DNA from: Bufo bufo | Lineage: Eukaryota; Chordata; Amphibia; Anura; Bufonidae | Assembly (NCBI RefSeq): GCF_905171765.1 | Contig: NC_053390.1 | Location: forward strand, 305,110,622 to 305,174,621 | Direction: 5' to 3' | Length of the DNA stretch: 64,000 nucleotides | Part shown: positions 22,965-59,598 of the stretch, one piece after another | Layout of the letters: each line of letters opens with the position of its first letter | How positions within the stretch are numbered: the first letter of the stretch is position 1 | Notes under the pieces: model-generated | What the model was told of the DNA's origin: nothing | The model's database searches: none | What the model saw: the letters and a program-made list of their open reading frames with translations, nothing else | Position numbers and translations under genes: made by a program

Positions 22965-24084
22965 AGTGCAACTTTCTGTTTACTTTTTATATTGTGTAAG
23001 GACACAAACATATTTGTAATATACTTTATTAGGGAAATATGTTTCTTTCTACTACAAAATAGGGTGTAAAGAGTCTTCTCAGCAAAGCTCTAACAGCATT
23101 GCTAAGGAGAATCTGTCGTCAGTCAGCAGAAGACATCTGTGTGTAACATGCTGAGGCTTCCAGCCACGTCTTGTCACTACCCCAGTCTCTGACCACGGAC
23201 ATGTGGCCTTACTATCACTACTCATCACCCTGCCTACCTGACTTCTTACACACAGGCATCTTTAGACTGAAGACAGGCTAGTTGCACACAAGTGTCAGAG
23301 ATCCAGCAGACTGTTCCACCTCTGTGCACTCCGGCATTGCCGAAGGTTTGTAAGCTTCCGTCCAACCCCACTCATTATAATGGGGACCAGCGGAGATCCG
23401 ACCGCATTCCAGCAAACATGCCGAGTGGCGGTCTGAATCAGTTTTGATAGAAGACTCTTTAAATTCGAATCAACAACAGTTACACTTAAAGCCCTTCCAA
23501 AGAGTTTCACTGGAGAAGGAAACAGAAGAAAATATGGATCCATCCTTACAGCTGACCATACATATGGGTAATTTCATCACTATTTAATGTCTGTGGCCTC
23601 TCAATAGTATCCCGGATATCAACACGTCACAGTTTGGCTCATACATATGTGTAGTCCTTGGCTCTCAGCATATCAATCACTCCACAGCATATATAATTGT
23701 GCTGCTATGTGAAGGATGTGTCAAATTAAAACTTCTACTCAATACACAGAACACTACATCCTGTAATTGTTTTATAATTTCAGTATTTTTTATTATTTTA
23801 TCATTTTCTGTATTATTTAAATACAGTTTTCAAGATATCTGCTTGTAGTCATTGAATGTGGACACTGTTTACTTCCAGTGGATAGAAATCTCTCCCGGTC
23901 ATAATACGGACACATGCTTTAAGTTACAGTAGAGAGCTATGTAACAAGCCGGGAACCTATATGCCCATTACAGGACCAGGTTGTGGATTTTCATCCTCTG
24001 GAGGTAAGCAATAAGGGTTCCCATTCAATGACTCCAAGCAGAGATTTGATTTCTGATTTCTAATCAACAACACCACAATTTGAG
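22965..24084. other. No recognisable feature
   Basis: Downstream flank of SLC7A7. A short TTGCACACAAGTGTCAGAGA..GGGGACCAGCGGAGATCC stretch near 23280-23440 resembles foldback interiors but has no mirror arm. Confidence 0.5.
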
Positions 24085-24546
24085 ATTTGTTCTAACATTT
24101 TTATTCCAGTATGTTTCCACCAATCCTGTGCAAAGAGACAATTGCCATATCTTTCCAGTCAGTGCAAAAGGTTCGGAGAGTGCATCTGTCATGTAAGGCA
24201 CGTTGCCCATTCACGGGAGTCCGATGAATGGTCCATATAGTGCTGCCTGATTTTACACAAAATTACCATGGGCCAGCCCTTCTGGAGTGCTGCCCCCATC
24301 CAGGGCCTTAACAATTAACATCCCATTTCAGAGGAAAAAATATGTGAAAAAGAGAAAACAATTAACACTTCCCCTGCCAGAGAGAACTTGTTCACCTAAC
24401 TTCATGTCAGAGCACTGCCCTGCAGTCACCCGGCATTGAAGCCTTTAATGATGAAAAAAAGACGTCCATCCAGTGTAAGAAATAAATTATGTGACTAATG
24501 AAGTTTTCCGGAGATCCAGCAGCTTCCAGATGTGATCCTATGATCC
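24085..24546 (-). other. SLC7A7: SLC7A7 3' UTR (putative)
   Basis: Non-repetitive sequence directly downstream of the stop codon, with no foldback structure. An ATTAAA hexamer (minus strand, near 24443) and a canonical AATAAA at 24100-24105 could end it. The 3' limit is an estimate from the distal signal. Confidence 0.6.
24100..24105 (-). terminator. Polyadenylation signal AATAAA, candidate for SLC7A7
   Basis: A perfect AATAAA on the minus strand 442 bases after the stop codon. It is the first canonical hexamer downstream; another lies at 23789-23794. Use has not been shown. Confidence 0.5.
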
Positions 24547-48217
<23,671 letters not shown>

Positions 48218-50130
48218 CTAGGCAGATAAAAAATAAAGTGAGTTATATAGTCTTCCATATGGAGCAATGAAACATTAATGGTGCAAAACATATAGCTCAC
48301 GGATGGTAAGAAATACAGAGGACAATTGTTTTATAATGTATTTCATATAGTTTAAAATGGCGGAATGAGAGCAGGACTAGTTGTCTCCACTTGCAGAGCT
48401 GCCTACGGGGGTGAGGGGCCAGGGTCTCACTACACACTTGCATATACTGCACATTAGTGAGTTTTCCTGTCAGGCTGCTCATCCATGATGGCATATCACA
48501 GGCAGGATCACATCATTACCATCTATTGTAGAGCAGTGCAGTGTGTAGTGAGGCCCTTCCTCCAACCCCTACCCTGATTTTATCTAAGGCAATATCTCCT
48601 GTTGAGTAAGGGTTTCTGCCGCTGTTTTGCAGTTTGCACGCTGCAGATCTTCTCAATGCTTTCCTCTACAAGCAGACAGCCACTGTGAATTCTGGCGGTG
48701 TCCACTCGGAAACCACATGTGTTTATTGGTGTTTTTTCTGTAATTAAAGGGCCTCTGTCAGCAGATTTGTACCTATGACACTGGCTGACCTGTTCCATGT
48801 GCACTTGGCAGCTGAAGGCATCTGTGTTGGTCCCATTTACTATGTGCCCGTACTGGTGAGAAAAATGATATTTTGATATATGCAAATAAGCCTCTAGGAG
48901 CAATGGGGGCGTGGCCATTACTCCTAGAGACTCTGCTCTCTCTGTAACTGCCGAGCCCTCTGTGCTTTGATTGACAGGGCCAAAGTGTGAAAACATCATC
49001 ATGCCTGACCCTGTCAAAGTGGAGAGGGTGCAGAGGTGGCAGACAGAGCGGAGCCTCTAGGTGTAATGGGAACTCTAGGCTCATTTGCTTATAACAAAAC
49101 TACATCTGTGCCTTGAGCTTTTTTCAGCCATTTTCCCAAAACCCTCCTGTGTAGGAAAAGAACACCACCAAAAACACATGCGAAATTAAAAAAATGCAGT
49201 GGCAAAATAAAAAGAAAGCCAAGCCCAATCTGTGTATGAAGTAAGCATTAAAGAGGTAGTGTCTTCTCACCATTTCCATGACGAGACGGGACTAAGCAAC
49301 GTCTACGTTGGCTGGAGGTATAGAAACGTATGAGCATCCGTAACTCCTACCGCGGTGTACGGAATTTATGCAACACTGCGTGGCACAGCACGTTTCTGTG
49401 GTAAACATAAAAGTCACCCACAGCTTCCAATTGTGATCTGATGTGTCCCTTCAAACACCTGATCAGCGGGGGTGTTAGGAGTCGGACCCCCACCTATCTG
49501 ATACTGATGACTTTTACCCTGAGGATAGGTTATCAGCATTTTGATTCCTGAAAGAACATGGGTCCTGGTTAATCCTAATAAAAGGCACCCGTCCTGCAAT
49601 CTCATCAGAAGTGTCCAGGCAGCTATTGTGGACATTAGTCATGCTCCGGGTGGCCTGAACTTCTCTCTTTGTAGACAGACATTTGGCAGGCTGACATCAG
49701 TGAGGATGTGTTGTACACGCTGGTCATGAGACCGTCCTGCTGCTGTCAGCAGAAGACCCACTTCCTTGTGCTCCACTTTCCACCCACATCCTGTTAGACA
49801 GAAGTATGGAGAAACTCCCATCCAACAGAGAAGCAGTTTCACTTCCATATGGCTCCGGCATCTTTATCACATCACATGATGAGCGTCATATGCAACTAAA
49901 GACTTTCTGAAATGTACTTAGGGTGCGGCCACGTGATCAGGTTTCTTGATGAAGTGAATAGAAGCTGGACCTGTCCTTTATACTTTGTCTGCTTTTTATG
50001 ATCTACTCCTGATTTTGACTTCGAAAACTGCATCAGGAAACCTGAACATTTTGGGGCTGTCCCCTTTCCGTGCAGCTGATTGAAGTCAATGACTCTGTTA
50101 TCAGCTGTATCAGGTTCTTTAATGGGAAGG
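48218..50130. other. SLC7A7 upstream intron, near part
   Basis: Sequence 5' of the first exon found, presumably intronic. 48748-49090 is a fragment of a TTAA-type miniature element (TTAAAGGGCCTCTGTCAGCAG end). 49440-49545 is a fragment of the ATCAGCGGGGG..GGATAGG class. The rest is unremarkable. Confidence 0.6.
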
Positions 50131-50179
50131 TTCTATTAACCCCTTAACCCCTTAAGGACTCAGCCCTATTTCACCTTAA

Positions 50180-50922
50180 AGGGATTCTGTCACCCCACTA
50201 AACTTTTTTTTATTTTTTTGGTTACTTATAATCCCTATACTGCGATTTATCCATACATACTGTAATTAATCATTTTCGTTCAGCAGATTCTGTTAAAAAC
50301 GTACTTTTAAAATATGCTAATTACCTGTCTACCAGCAAGTAGCAGCCGCATCCTCCTATCATAATGAAGCCCACTCTTCATGTTGATTGACAGGGCCAAC
50401 GGACGGGATTTCTCTCTGCTGGCCCTGTTTGCATTCAAAATCTGGCGCCTGCGCCGTACCTGTCTTCAGTCGGCGCAGGCGCACTGAGAGGAGGACGCTC
50501 GCTCGGCCGCTCCTTCCTCAATGCGCCTGCGCCGGGTGTAGATGTGACGTCATCGGCGCAGGCGCACTGAGGATGGAGCGGCCGAAGGAGCGCCCGCCTC
50601 TCAGTGCGCCTGCACCGACTGAATACCGTTACGGCGCGAGATCTTGATAGCAGACAGGACCAGCCAGAGAGAGATCCCGTCCGCTGGCCCTGTCAATCAA
50701 CATGCGGAGGGGGCGTCTTTATGATAGGAGGATGCGGCTGCTACCAGTAAGTAGCCACCCTACTTGCTGGTAGCAAGGTAATTTGCTTATTTTAAAAGTA
50801 AGTTTTTAACAGAATCTGCTGAACGAAAATGATTAATTACAGTATGTATGGATAAATCGCATTATAGGGATTATAAGTAACCCAAAAAAATAAAAAATGT
50901 TTAGTGGGGTGACAGAAGCCCT
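50180..50922. mobile_element. TTAA-flanked long-arm miniature element
   Basis: TTAA at 50176-50179 and 50923-50926. Ends AGGGATTCTGTCACCCCACT and AGTGGGGTGACAGAAGCCCT, with arms continuing about 160 bp (ATTAATCATTTTCGTTCAGC, GATTCTGTTAAAAACGTAC). The centre is a second CG-rich palindrome (CTGCGCCGACTGA type) with TGACGTCA at 50545-50552. Inserted in the left end of element A. Confidence 0.85.
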
Positions 50923-51422
50923 TTAACCCCTTCAGGACCGGGCTCATTTTCACCTTAAGGACCAGGCCATTTTTTGGAAATCTGACCAGTGTCACTTTAA
51001 GTGCTAATAACTTTAAAACGCTTTGACTTATCCAGGCCATTCTGAGATTGTTTTTTCGTCACATATTGTACTTCATGACACTGGTAAAATGAAGTCAAAA
51101 AAATTATTTTTTTTGCACAAAAAAATACCTAATTTACCCAAAATTTGAGAAAATTAGCAAATTTCAAAGTTTCAGTTTCTCTACTTCTGTAATACATAGT
51201 AATACCCCAAAAAATTGTGATGACTTTACATTCCCCATATGTCTACTTCATGCTTGAATTGTTTTGGGAATGATATTTTATTTTTTGGGGATGTTACAAG
51301 GCTTAGAAGTTTAGAAGCAAATCTTGAAATTTTTCCGAAATTTACAAAAACTCAATTTTTAGGGACCAGTTCAGGTCTGAAGTCACTTTGCGAGGCTTAC
51401 ATAAAAGAAACCACCCAAAAAT

Positions 51423-53000
51423 GACCCCATCTAAGAAACTACACCCCTCAAGGTATTCAAAACTGATTTTGCATACATTGTTAACCCTTTAGGTGTTGCA
51501 CAAGAGTTATTGGCAAATGGGGAGGAAATTTGAGAATTTCATTTTTTTGTCTAATTTTTCATTTTAACCCATTTTTTCCACTAACAAAGCAAGGGTTAAC
51601 AGCCAAACAAGACTGTATCTTTATTGCCCTGACTCTGCCGTTTACAGAAACACCCAATATGTGGCCGTAAACTACTGTACGGCCACACAGCGGGGCGTAG
51701 AGTGAAAGGTGCGCCGTTTGGTTTTTGGAAGGCTGATTTTTATGGACTGGTTTATTTACACAATGTCCCATTTGAAGCCCCCTGATGCACCCCTAGAGTA
51801 GAAACTCCCTAAAAGTGACCCCATCTAAGAAACTACACCCCTCAAGGTATTCAAAACTGATTTTACATACGTCATTAACCCTTTAGGTGTTGCACAAGAG
51901 TTATTGGCAAATGGAGATGAAATTTGAGAATTTCATTTTTTTGCCTAATTTTCAATTTTAACCCATTTTTTCCACTAACAAAGCAAGGGTTAACAGCCAA
52001 ACAAGACTGTATCTTTATTGCCCTGACTCTGATGTTCACAGAAACACCCCATATGTGGCCGTAAACTACTGTATGGCCACACAGCGGGGCGTAGAGTGAA
52101 AGGTGCGCCGTTTGGTTTCTGGAGGGCTAATTTTGCTGGACTGTTTTTTTTACACCATGTCCCATTTGAAGCCCCCCTGATGCACCCCTAGAGTAGAAAC
52201 TCCATAAAAGTGACCCCATCTAAGAAACTACACCCCTCAAGGTATTCAAAACTGATTTTACAAACTTTGTTAACCCTTTAGGTGTTGCACAAGATTTAAT
52301 GGAAAATAGAGACACAATTTCAAAATTTCACATTTTTGGCAGATTTTCCATTTTAATATTTTTTTTCCAGTTACAAAGCAAGGGTTAACAGCCAAACAAA
52401 ACTCATTATTTATGGCCCTGATTCTGTAGTTTACAGAAGCACCCCATATGTGGTCGTAAACCGCTGTACGGGCACACGGCAGGGCGCAGAAGGAAAGGAA
52501 TGCCATACGGTTTTTGGAAGGCAGGTTTTGCTGGACTGTTTTTTTTGACACCATGTCCCATTTGAAGCCCCCCTGATGCACCCCTAGAGTAGAAACTTCA
52601 TAAAAGTGACGCCATCTAAGAAACTACACCCCTCAAGGTATTCAAAACTGATTTTACAAACGTTGTCAACCCTTTAGGTGTTCCACAAGAATAAATGGAA
52701 AATAGAGATTAAATTTCAAAATTTCACTTTTTCGGCAGATTTTCCATTTTAATATTTTTTTTCCAGTAACAAAGCAAGGGTTAACAGCCAAACAAAACTC
52801 TTTATTTATGGCCCTGATTCTGTAGTTTACAGAAACACCCCATATGTGGTCGTAAACTGCTGTATGGCCACACGGCAGGGCGCAGAAGGAAAGGAACACC
52901 ATATGGTTTCTGGAAGGCAGATTTTGCTGGATTGTTTTTAGACACCATGTCCCATTTAAAGCCCCCTGATGCACCCCTAGGTTAGAAACTCCAAAAAAGT
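51423..53000. repeat. Four ~395-bp direct subterminal repeats of element A
   Basis: GACCCCATCTAAGAAACTAC recurs at 51423, 51817, 52212 and (one change) 52608. Each unit contains AACCCTTTAGGTGTTGCACA, AAGCAAGGGTTAACAGCC, CCATATGTGGCCGTAAACT and AGCCCCCCTGATGCACCCCT. An inverted copy follows at 53085-53480. Confidence 0.85.
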
Positions 53001-53569
53001 GGCCCCATTTTGGAAACTACGGGATAAGGTGGCAGTTTTGTTGGTACTATTTTAGGGTACATATGATTTTTGGTTGCTCTATATTACACTTTTTGTGAGG
53101 CAAAGTAACAAAAAATAGAAATTCAGAAATTTCATCTCCATTTGCCATTAACTCTTGTGGAACACTTAAAGGGTTAACAAAGTTTGTAAAATCAGTTTTG
53201 AATACCTTGAGGGGTGTAGTTTCCAAAATGGGGTAATTTTTTGGAGTTTATACTCTAGGGGTGCATCGGGGGGGCTTCAAATGGGACATGGTGTCAAAAA
53301 ACCAGTCCAGCAAAAACTGCCTTCCAAAAACCATATGGCGCTCCTTTCCTTCTGCGCCCTGCCGTGTGGCCATACAGCAGTTTACGACCATATATGGGGC
53401 ATTTCTATAAACTAAAGAATCAGGGCAATAAATATTGAGTTTTGTTTGGCTGTTAACCCTTGCTTTGTTATGGGAAAAAATGAATTAAAATGGAAAATTT
53501 GCCAAAAAATAGCTGTTTTGGCACTGTTTTTATTTTTTATTATTTAAAACGTTCATCTGACAGGTTAGA

Positions 53570-54340
53570 TCATGTGCTATTTTTATAGAGCAGGTTCTTA
53601 CGGACATGACGATACCTAATATGTATACTTTTTTATTTATTTAGGTTTTACACAATAATATCATTTTTGACACAAAAAAAAAACATGTTTTAGTGTCTCC
53701 ATAGTCTGAGAGCCATAGTTTTTTCAGTTTTTTGGCGATTGTCTCAGGTTGGGTATCATTTTTGCGGGATGAGATGACGGTTAGATTGGCACTATTTTGG
53801 GGTGCACATGACTTTTTGATCGCTTGCTATTACACTTTTTGTGATGTAAGGTAACAAAAAAATAGCTTTTTTGACACCGTTTTTATTTAATTTTTTTTAC
53901 AGTGTTCACCTGAGGGGTTAGGTCATGTGGTATTTTTATAGATCAGGTTCTTACGGACATGGCAATACCTAATATGTCTACCTTTTTATAATTTATCAGG
54001 GTTTTACACAATAATATTTTTGAAACAAAAAAAAATCATGTTTTAGTATCTCCATAGTCTGAGACCCATAGTTTTTTTATTTTTTGGGCCATTGTCTTAT
54101 GTAAGGGCTCATTTTTTGCGGGATGAGGTGACGGTTTGATTGGTACTTTTTTGGCGTACATGCGACTTTTTTGATCACTTTTATTACCTTTTTTGGGAAG
54201 TAAGGTGGGCAAAATTTCAATTTCCTCATAGTTTTTATTTTTTTATTTTTATGGCGTTCACCGTGCGGGGAAAGTAACATGACCGTTTTATAGATCAGGT
54301 CGTTACGGACGCGGCGATACCTAATATGTGTAGTGTATTT
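53570..54340. repeat. ~290-bp direct repeats of element A
   Basis: Three imperfect copies with TTACGGACATGGCGATACCT, AATATGT, TTTTACACAATAATAT and TCTCCATAGTCTGAGA. Counterparts in element B are near 58960, 59650 and 59900. Confidence 0.7.
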
Positions 54341-54426
54341 CTTTTTTACACTATTTTACTTTTTTACTTTTTTTTTGACCCAGACCCACTTGGTTCTTGA
54401 AGATCCAGTGGGTCTGATGTCTGTAT

Positions 54427-55320
54427 AATACAGTACAGAACAATATATATTGTTCTGTACTGTATTTTACACTTGTCTGAACAGATCTATGCCTTTTAGC
54501 ATAGATCTGTTCAGCACCATGGACAGCAGGACGCCTGAGAGGCGTCCTGTTGCCATGGGAACCTTCCCTGTCTGCTCAGTACTGGTCAGAACTGCGCAGA
54601 CGGGGAAGGGTAAGTACAGGGCTGAGGGGGGCTCTCTGGGAGCTCTCTCCCTCTCCCATCGGGGGGCTGCAAAGGCACAGCAGCCCCCCGATGGGAGAGG
54701 GAGGGAGCTCCCTGCGCTGTTAACCTTTTCCATACAGCGGTCCGTACGGACCGCTGTATGGAAAGGGTTAAACGGCTGACATCGCATCGCAGATGTCAGC
54801 CGTTTATACCAGGGTGCCAGCAATGTGCTGGCACCCTGGTATCCCCACTAGACACCAACGATCATTAAAGGGGAGGCGGGCGGGGGATCGCGATCCCGCC
54901 TGCCGCACCGCCCGCCTCCCGCACCTTACCGCACCTCCGGCACCGCCTGCGACACCCCCCTGCACCACCTGCCCACATAACATCATTCAGGGGTGCAGGG
55001 GGGGTGAAACATCTTTATTTTGGGCATACTAAAGTTTCTGATCCCCGCGGTCAGGGACCGCGGGGATCAGAAAGCGCAGAAAGCGCTACAAACCGCAGGT
55101 CTGAATTGACCTGCGGTTTGCAGCGATCGCCGACATGGGGGGGTCACAGGACCCCCCTGGGCATTGACCTAAGGTGCCCGGCTGTGTGTGACAGCCGGGA
55201 TCTCAGCGCTGTCACCATGTCTGCAGACATGGTGACAGTTTATGCCATGACGTGTATACTCATCATGGCGCGCTAAGTAGCAGTGCGCCATGACGAGTAT
55301 ACTCGTCATAGGTGGGGAAT
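54427..55320. repeat. Array of long perfect palindromes
   Basis: Perfect or near-perfect: 54427-54466 (40 bp, no loop); 54477-54514 (16-bp arms); 54527-54549 (10); 54647-54703 (24-bp arms); 54722-54769 (one mismatch); 54771-54804 (13); 54806-54842 (17); 55035-55073 (18); 55089-55120 (13); 55209-55238 (30 bp, no loop); then 55250-55312 (about 28-bp arms, few mismatches). Different palindromes have unrelated sequences. Confidence 0.9.
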
Positions 55321-56512
55321 ATTTTCACACTTTCTCCTTCTCTGATCGCTTCCCTGACAGGAATTGGGGCGATCAGAGAAGGAGAAGCACATAGTCCCTC
55401 CCTAACCCCCCCTTACCTGCCCCGATGTGCTGTGATTGGTCCCTCTGCACTAATGGACCAATCACAGCGATCGCGGGCGGGTCAGAGCTCCAATACAGCT
55501 CCTGCCGGCTTCTCTGGTTGCCTAGCAACCCCAGCACGCCGGCTTCACTGAAGCTTCAGCGCTTCGCTCCCTGCGCTGACAGTGAAACCCGATCACGTAC
55601 ATGCACGTGGGGATGCGGTGAGGCACCACATTCCCCCACGTACATGTACGTGATGTTGCGTGAAGGGGTTAAGGACCAGGCCATTTTTTGCAAATCTGAC
55701 CAGTGTCACTTTAAGTGCTGATAACTTTAAAACGCATTGACTTATCCAGGCCATTCTGAGACTGTTTTTTCGTCACATATTGTACTTCATGACACTGCTA
55801 AAATTGGGTCAAAAAAGTTATTTTTTTTGCACAAAAAAAATACCAAATTTACCAAAAATTTGGAAAAATGTGCAAATTTCAAAGTTTCAGTTTCTCTACT
55901 TCTGTAATACATAGTAATACCCCCAAAAATTTTGATGACTTTACATTCCCCATATGTCTACTTCATGTTTGTATTATTTTGGGAATGTCATTTTATTTTT
56001 TGGGGATGTTACATGGCTTAGAAGTTTAGAAGCAAATTTTGAAATTTTTCCGAAATTTTCCAAATCCCACTTTCTATGGACCAGTTCAGGTCTGAAGTCA
56101 CTTTGTGAGGCTTACGTAATAGAAACCACCCAAAAGGTATTCAAAACTGATTTTACAAACTTTGTTAACCCTTTAGGTCTTCCACAAGACTTCATGGCAA
56201 ATGGACATAAAATGTAAGAATTTCAATTTTTGGGAAAATTTTCCAATATAATCCATTTTTTCCGGGAACAAAGCAAGGGTTAACTGCTAAACAAAACTCA
56301 ATATGGGTTGCCCTGATTCTGTAGTTTGCAGAAACACCTCATATGTGGTCCTAAACTACTGTTTGGCTAAACGGGAGGACATAGAAGGAGGGGAACACCA
56401 TATGGGTTTTGCGAGGCAGATTTTGCAGGACTGGTTTTGTTTATACCATGTCCCATTTCAAGCCCCCCGCTGCACCCCTAGAATAGAAATTCCAAAAAAG
56501 TGACTCCATCTA

Positions 56513-56932
56513 AGGCTACTTTCACACTAGCGTTCGGAGCGGGTCCGTCTGATGTTTCCGTCTGCATTATAACTTAGAGAATTTTCTAAGTGTGAAAGTT
56601 GCCTGAGCGGATCCGTTCAGACTTTACATTGAAAGTCAATGGGGGACGGATCCGTTTGAAGATTGAGCCATATGGTGTCATCTTCAAACGGATCCGTCCC
56701 CGTTGACTTACATTGTAAGTCTGGACGGATCCGCTCGCCTCCGCACGGCCAGGCGGACACCCGAACGCTGCAAGCGGAGCGGAGGCTGAACGCTGGCAGG
56801 CGGATGCATTCTGAGCGGATCCGCCTCCACTGAGAATGCATTAGGGCTGGACGGCTGCGTTCAGGGCCGCTTGTGAGCCCCTTCAAACGGAGCTCACGAG
56901 CGGACACCTGAACGCAGGTGTGAAAGTAGCCT
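56513..56932. mobile_element. Foldback element, AAGGCTACTTTCACACTAGC ends
   Basis: The left end mirrors GTGTGAAAGTAGCCTTA. It splits a ~395-bp unit of element B (CCATCTA | insertion | GAAATACACCCC). Interior as in 34358-34862. Target duplication is probably TA or TAA, not resolved. Confidence 0.85.
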
Positions 56933-57379
56933 TAGAAATACACCCCTCAAGGTATTCAAAACTGGGTTTACAAACGTTGTTAACCCTTTAGGTGTTCCAC
57001 AAGAGTTAATGGCAGATGGAGAAACAATTTTGGAATTTCTATTTTTTTTTTAATTTTCCATTTTAACCCATTTTTTCCAGTAATAAAGTAAGGGTTAACT
57101 GCCAAACAAAACTCAATATGGGTTGCCCTGATTCTGTAGTTTGCAAAAACACCCCATATGTGGTCCTAAACTACTGTTTGGCCAAACGGGAGCACATAGA
57201 AGGAGGGGAACGCCATATGGGTTTTGGAAGGCAGATTTTGCTGGACTGGTTTATTTACACCATGTACCCTTTCAAGCCCCCTGATGCACCCCTAGAATAG
57301 AAATTCCATAAAAGTTACCCCATCTAGGAAACTACGGGATAAGGTGGTTGATGTTTTGGGGCTATTTTAGGGTAAATAT

Positions 57380-58419
57380 TAGGGATCGACCGATTATCGG
57401 TTTTACCGATATTATCGGCCGATATTCAGGATTTTGACAGTCATCGGTATCGGCATCTATTTTGCCGATATTCCGATAACGTATTGGGAACACAGAACCC
57501 GCTGCTCTCAGCGCTCTCTGTGTTCCCTCAGCAGCACAGGGGAGAAGGAAGCAGTGTCTCCTCCCCCTGTGCTGCCGCTGCCGCCAATGAGAGGAAGGAG
57601 GACAAGAGGAGGCGGGAGCTGGCTGCAGAATCACATAGCCGGCTCCAGACCTCTATGAGCGGTAGCTGCGATCTGCGGTAATTAACCCCTTAGGTGCCGC
57701 GGATCACAGCTACCGCTCATAGAGGTCGGGAGCCGGCTATGTGATTCTGCAGCCAGCTCCCGCCTCCTGTATATGAATTAATGAGAGATTTCTCTTCATT
57801 GGGGGCGCAGTGCGCCCCCCCCCAAGCCCCCCAGTATTAATCATTGGTGGCGCAGTGCGCCCCCCACCGCCATCCCAGTATTAAAAACGTTGGTGGCACA
57901 GTGTGCCCCCCCAGTATTAATCATTGGTGGCAGTGGCCACAGGATCCCCTCTCCCCTGCTCCTCCGATCGGAGCCCCAGCAGTGTAAGCCTGGGGCTCCG
58001 ATCGGTTACCATGGCAGCCAGTATGCTACTGAAGCCCTGGCTGCCATGTTCAGCTCCCTGCTGTTGTGTGCACAAAGCACAGAGCAGCAGGGACAGTGTG
58101 AGATCCTATTCACCCTGATAGAGATCTATCAGGGTGAATAGGACAAGGGTTCTAGTCCCTAAGGGGGCTAATAGTTAGTAAAAAAAATAATAATAATAAT
58201 AATAAATATTAAGTATAAATGAAAAAGAAAGATTTACAAAAAATATATATATATATACGTTAACAATAAACATATTAATTTTCAGCAGATTTGTGTAGGA
58301 AATAGATTTTTTTCAAAAATGAAAATTCCCAGAATATCGGTATAAATTATCGGCTATCGGCCTGAAAGTTCACAAATTATCGGTATCGGCCCTAAAAAAT
58401 CAATATCGGTCGATCCCTA
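57380..58419. mobile_element. hAT-type non-autonomous element, TATCGG subterminal repeats
   Basis: A perfect 8-bp duplication GTAAATAT (57372-57379 and 58420-58427). Ends TAGGGATCGACCGAT and ATCGGTCGATCCCTA. ATCGG motifs are repeated beside both ends. The core contains a long palindrome (GAGGCGGGAGCTGGCTGCAG arms) and blocks homologous to 37652-39159. No transposase. Confidence 0.92.
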
Positions 58420-59019
58420 GTAAATATGATTTTTGATTGCTCTATATTACACTTTTTTGAGGCAAGGTAACAAAAAATTTTAATTCTAAAATTGTTTCTA
58501 CATTCGCTATTTAGTTTTGTGGAACACCTAAAGGGTTAACAAAGTTTGTAAAGTAACTTTTGAATACATTGAGGGGTGTAGTTTCTTAGATGGGGTCACT
58601 TTTTTGGAGTTTCTAGTCTAGGCTACATCAGGGGGGGGCTTCTAATGGGACATGGTGTAAATAAACCAGTCCATCAAAATCTGCCTACCAGAAACCATAT
58701 GGCGTTCCCTTCGTTCTATGCCCTGCCGTGTGGCTATATAGCCATTTACGACCACATATGGGGTGTTTCTGCAAACTACAGAATCAGGGCAATAAATATT
58801 AAGTTTTGTTTGGCTGTTAAACCTTGCTTTATTACCGGAAAAAAAGGATTCAAATGGAAATTTTTTGCCAAAAAATTTGTGTTTTGGCACCGTTTTTATT
58901 TTATATTTTTAACGCTGTTCATCCGAGGGGTTTGGTAAAATGTTATTTTTATAGGGCAGATTCTTACGGACGCGGCGATACCTAATATGTCAAAATTTAA
59001 AAATTTATTTAGATTTTAC

Positions 59020-59598
59020 TAGGCCTGCACAATATATCGCCAAAGCAATCGCAATCGCAATAAATCGCAATCGCCAATTGGCCGACCCAAAAATGCTGCA
59101 ATTGTATTACCATATTTTTCGCTTTACAAGACAAACTTTTTCCCCCAAAAAGCGATGGTTGACTTTTTACGTGGCTGACACGGATGTATCGCTGGCCGCT
59201 ATGCTGCACAGCGCGGGGAGGGAGGAGGGGCTGGAGGCAAGTCGTTATTTTAATGAACAAATGTTCTTCTATTTATTCTATTTTATTTATCTGTTCTGTG
59301 CAGTGCTATTAAGAAAATGGCAAGTTTTGTATTTTGTACTTTTGCAGACTCAGTAATGCAAATATGTTATTTAATTTAGTAAAAGATGTTTTATTTTGAA
59401 AAACACTGTGCATTTCAGTTCTGGAGTTGAGCATAACTACATTTCAGCATTATCAGTAATTTGTGTGTGCTTTTGCCTTGAAAATCCAAGCAAATAGACC
59501 TCTAGCACATTTCCCTAAAATATTGTATCGCATATCGTTATCTCAATTTTTAGGGCCCTAATAGCAATCGCACAAAATTCCCATATCGTGCAGCCCTA
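59020..59598. mobile_element. hAT-type non-autonomous element, AATCGC subterminal repeats
   Basis: A perfect 8-bp duplication GATTTTAC (59012-59019 and 59599-59606). Ends TAGGCCTGCACAATAT and ATATCGTGCAGCCCTA. AATCGCAATCGC repeats lie near the left end and AATCGCAC near the right. Contains a piece of the TATTTTTCG..AAGAC element (59108-59150). Non-coding. Confidence 0.92.

Larger units (their letters stand above)
50140..55668. mobile_element. piggyBac-related non-autonomous element A
   Basis: Begins among TTAACCCCTTAAGGACTCAG repeats and ends ATGTACGTGATGTTGCGTGA, followed by TTAA (55669-55672). After a 5' region with TTTTAACCCC/AAGGACCAGGCCATTTTTTG come four direct ~395-bp repeats (51423-53000), one inverted copy (53085-53480), three ~290-bp repeats with ACGGACATGGCGATACCTAA (53570-54330) and a palindrome-rich 3' region. 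Element B has the same order but keeps transposase sequence, so A looks like an internally deleted relative. Exact left boundary uncertain because of the insertion at 50180. Confidence 0.7.
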
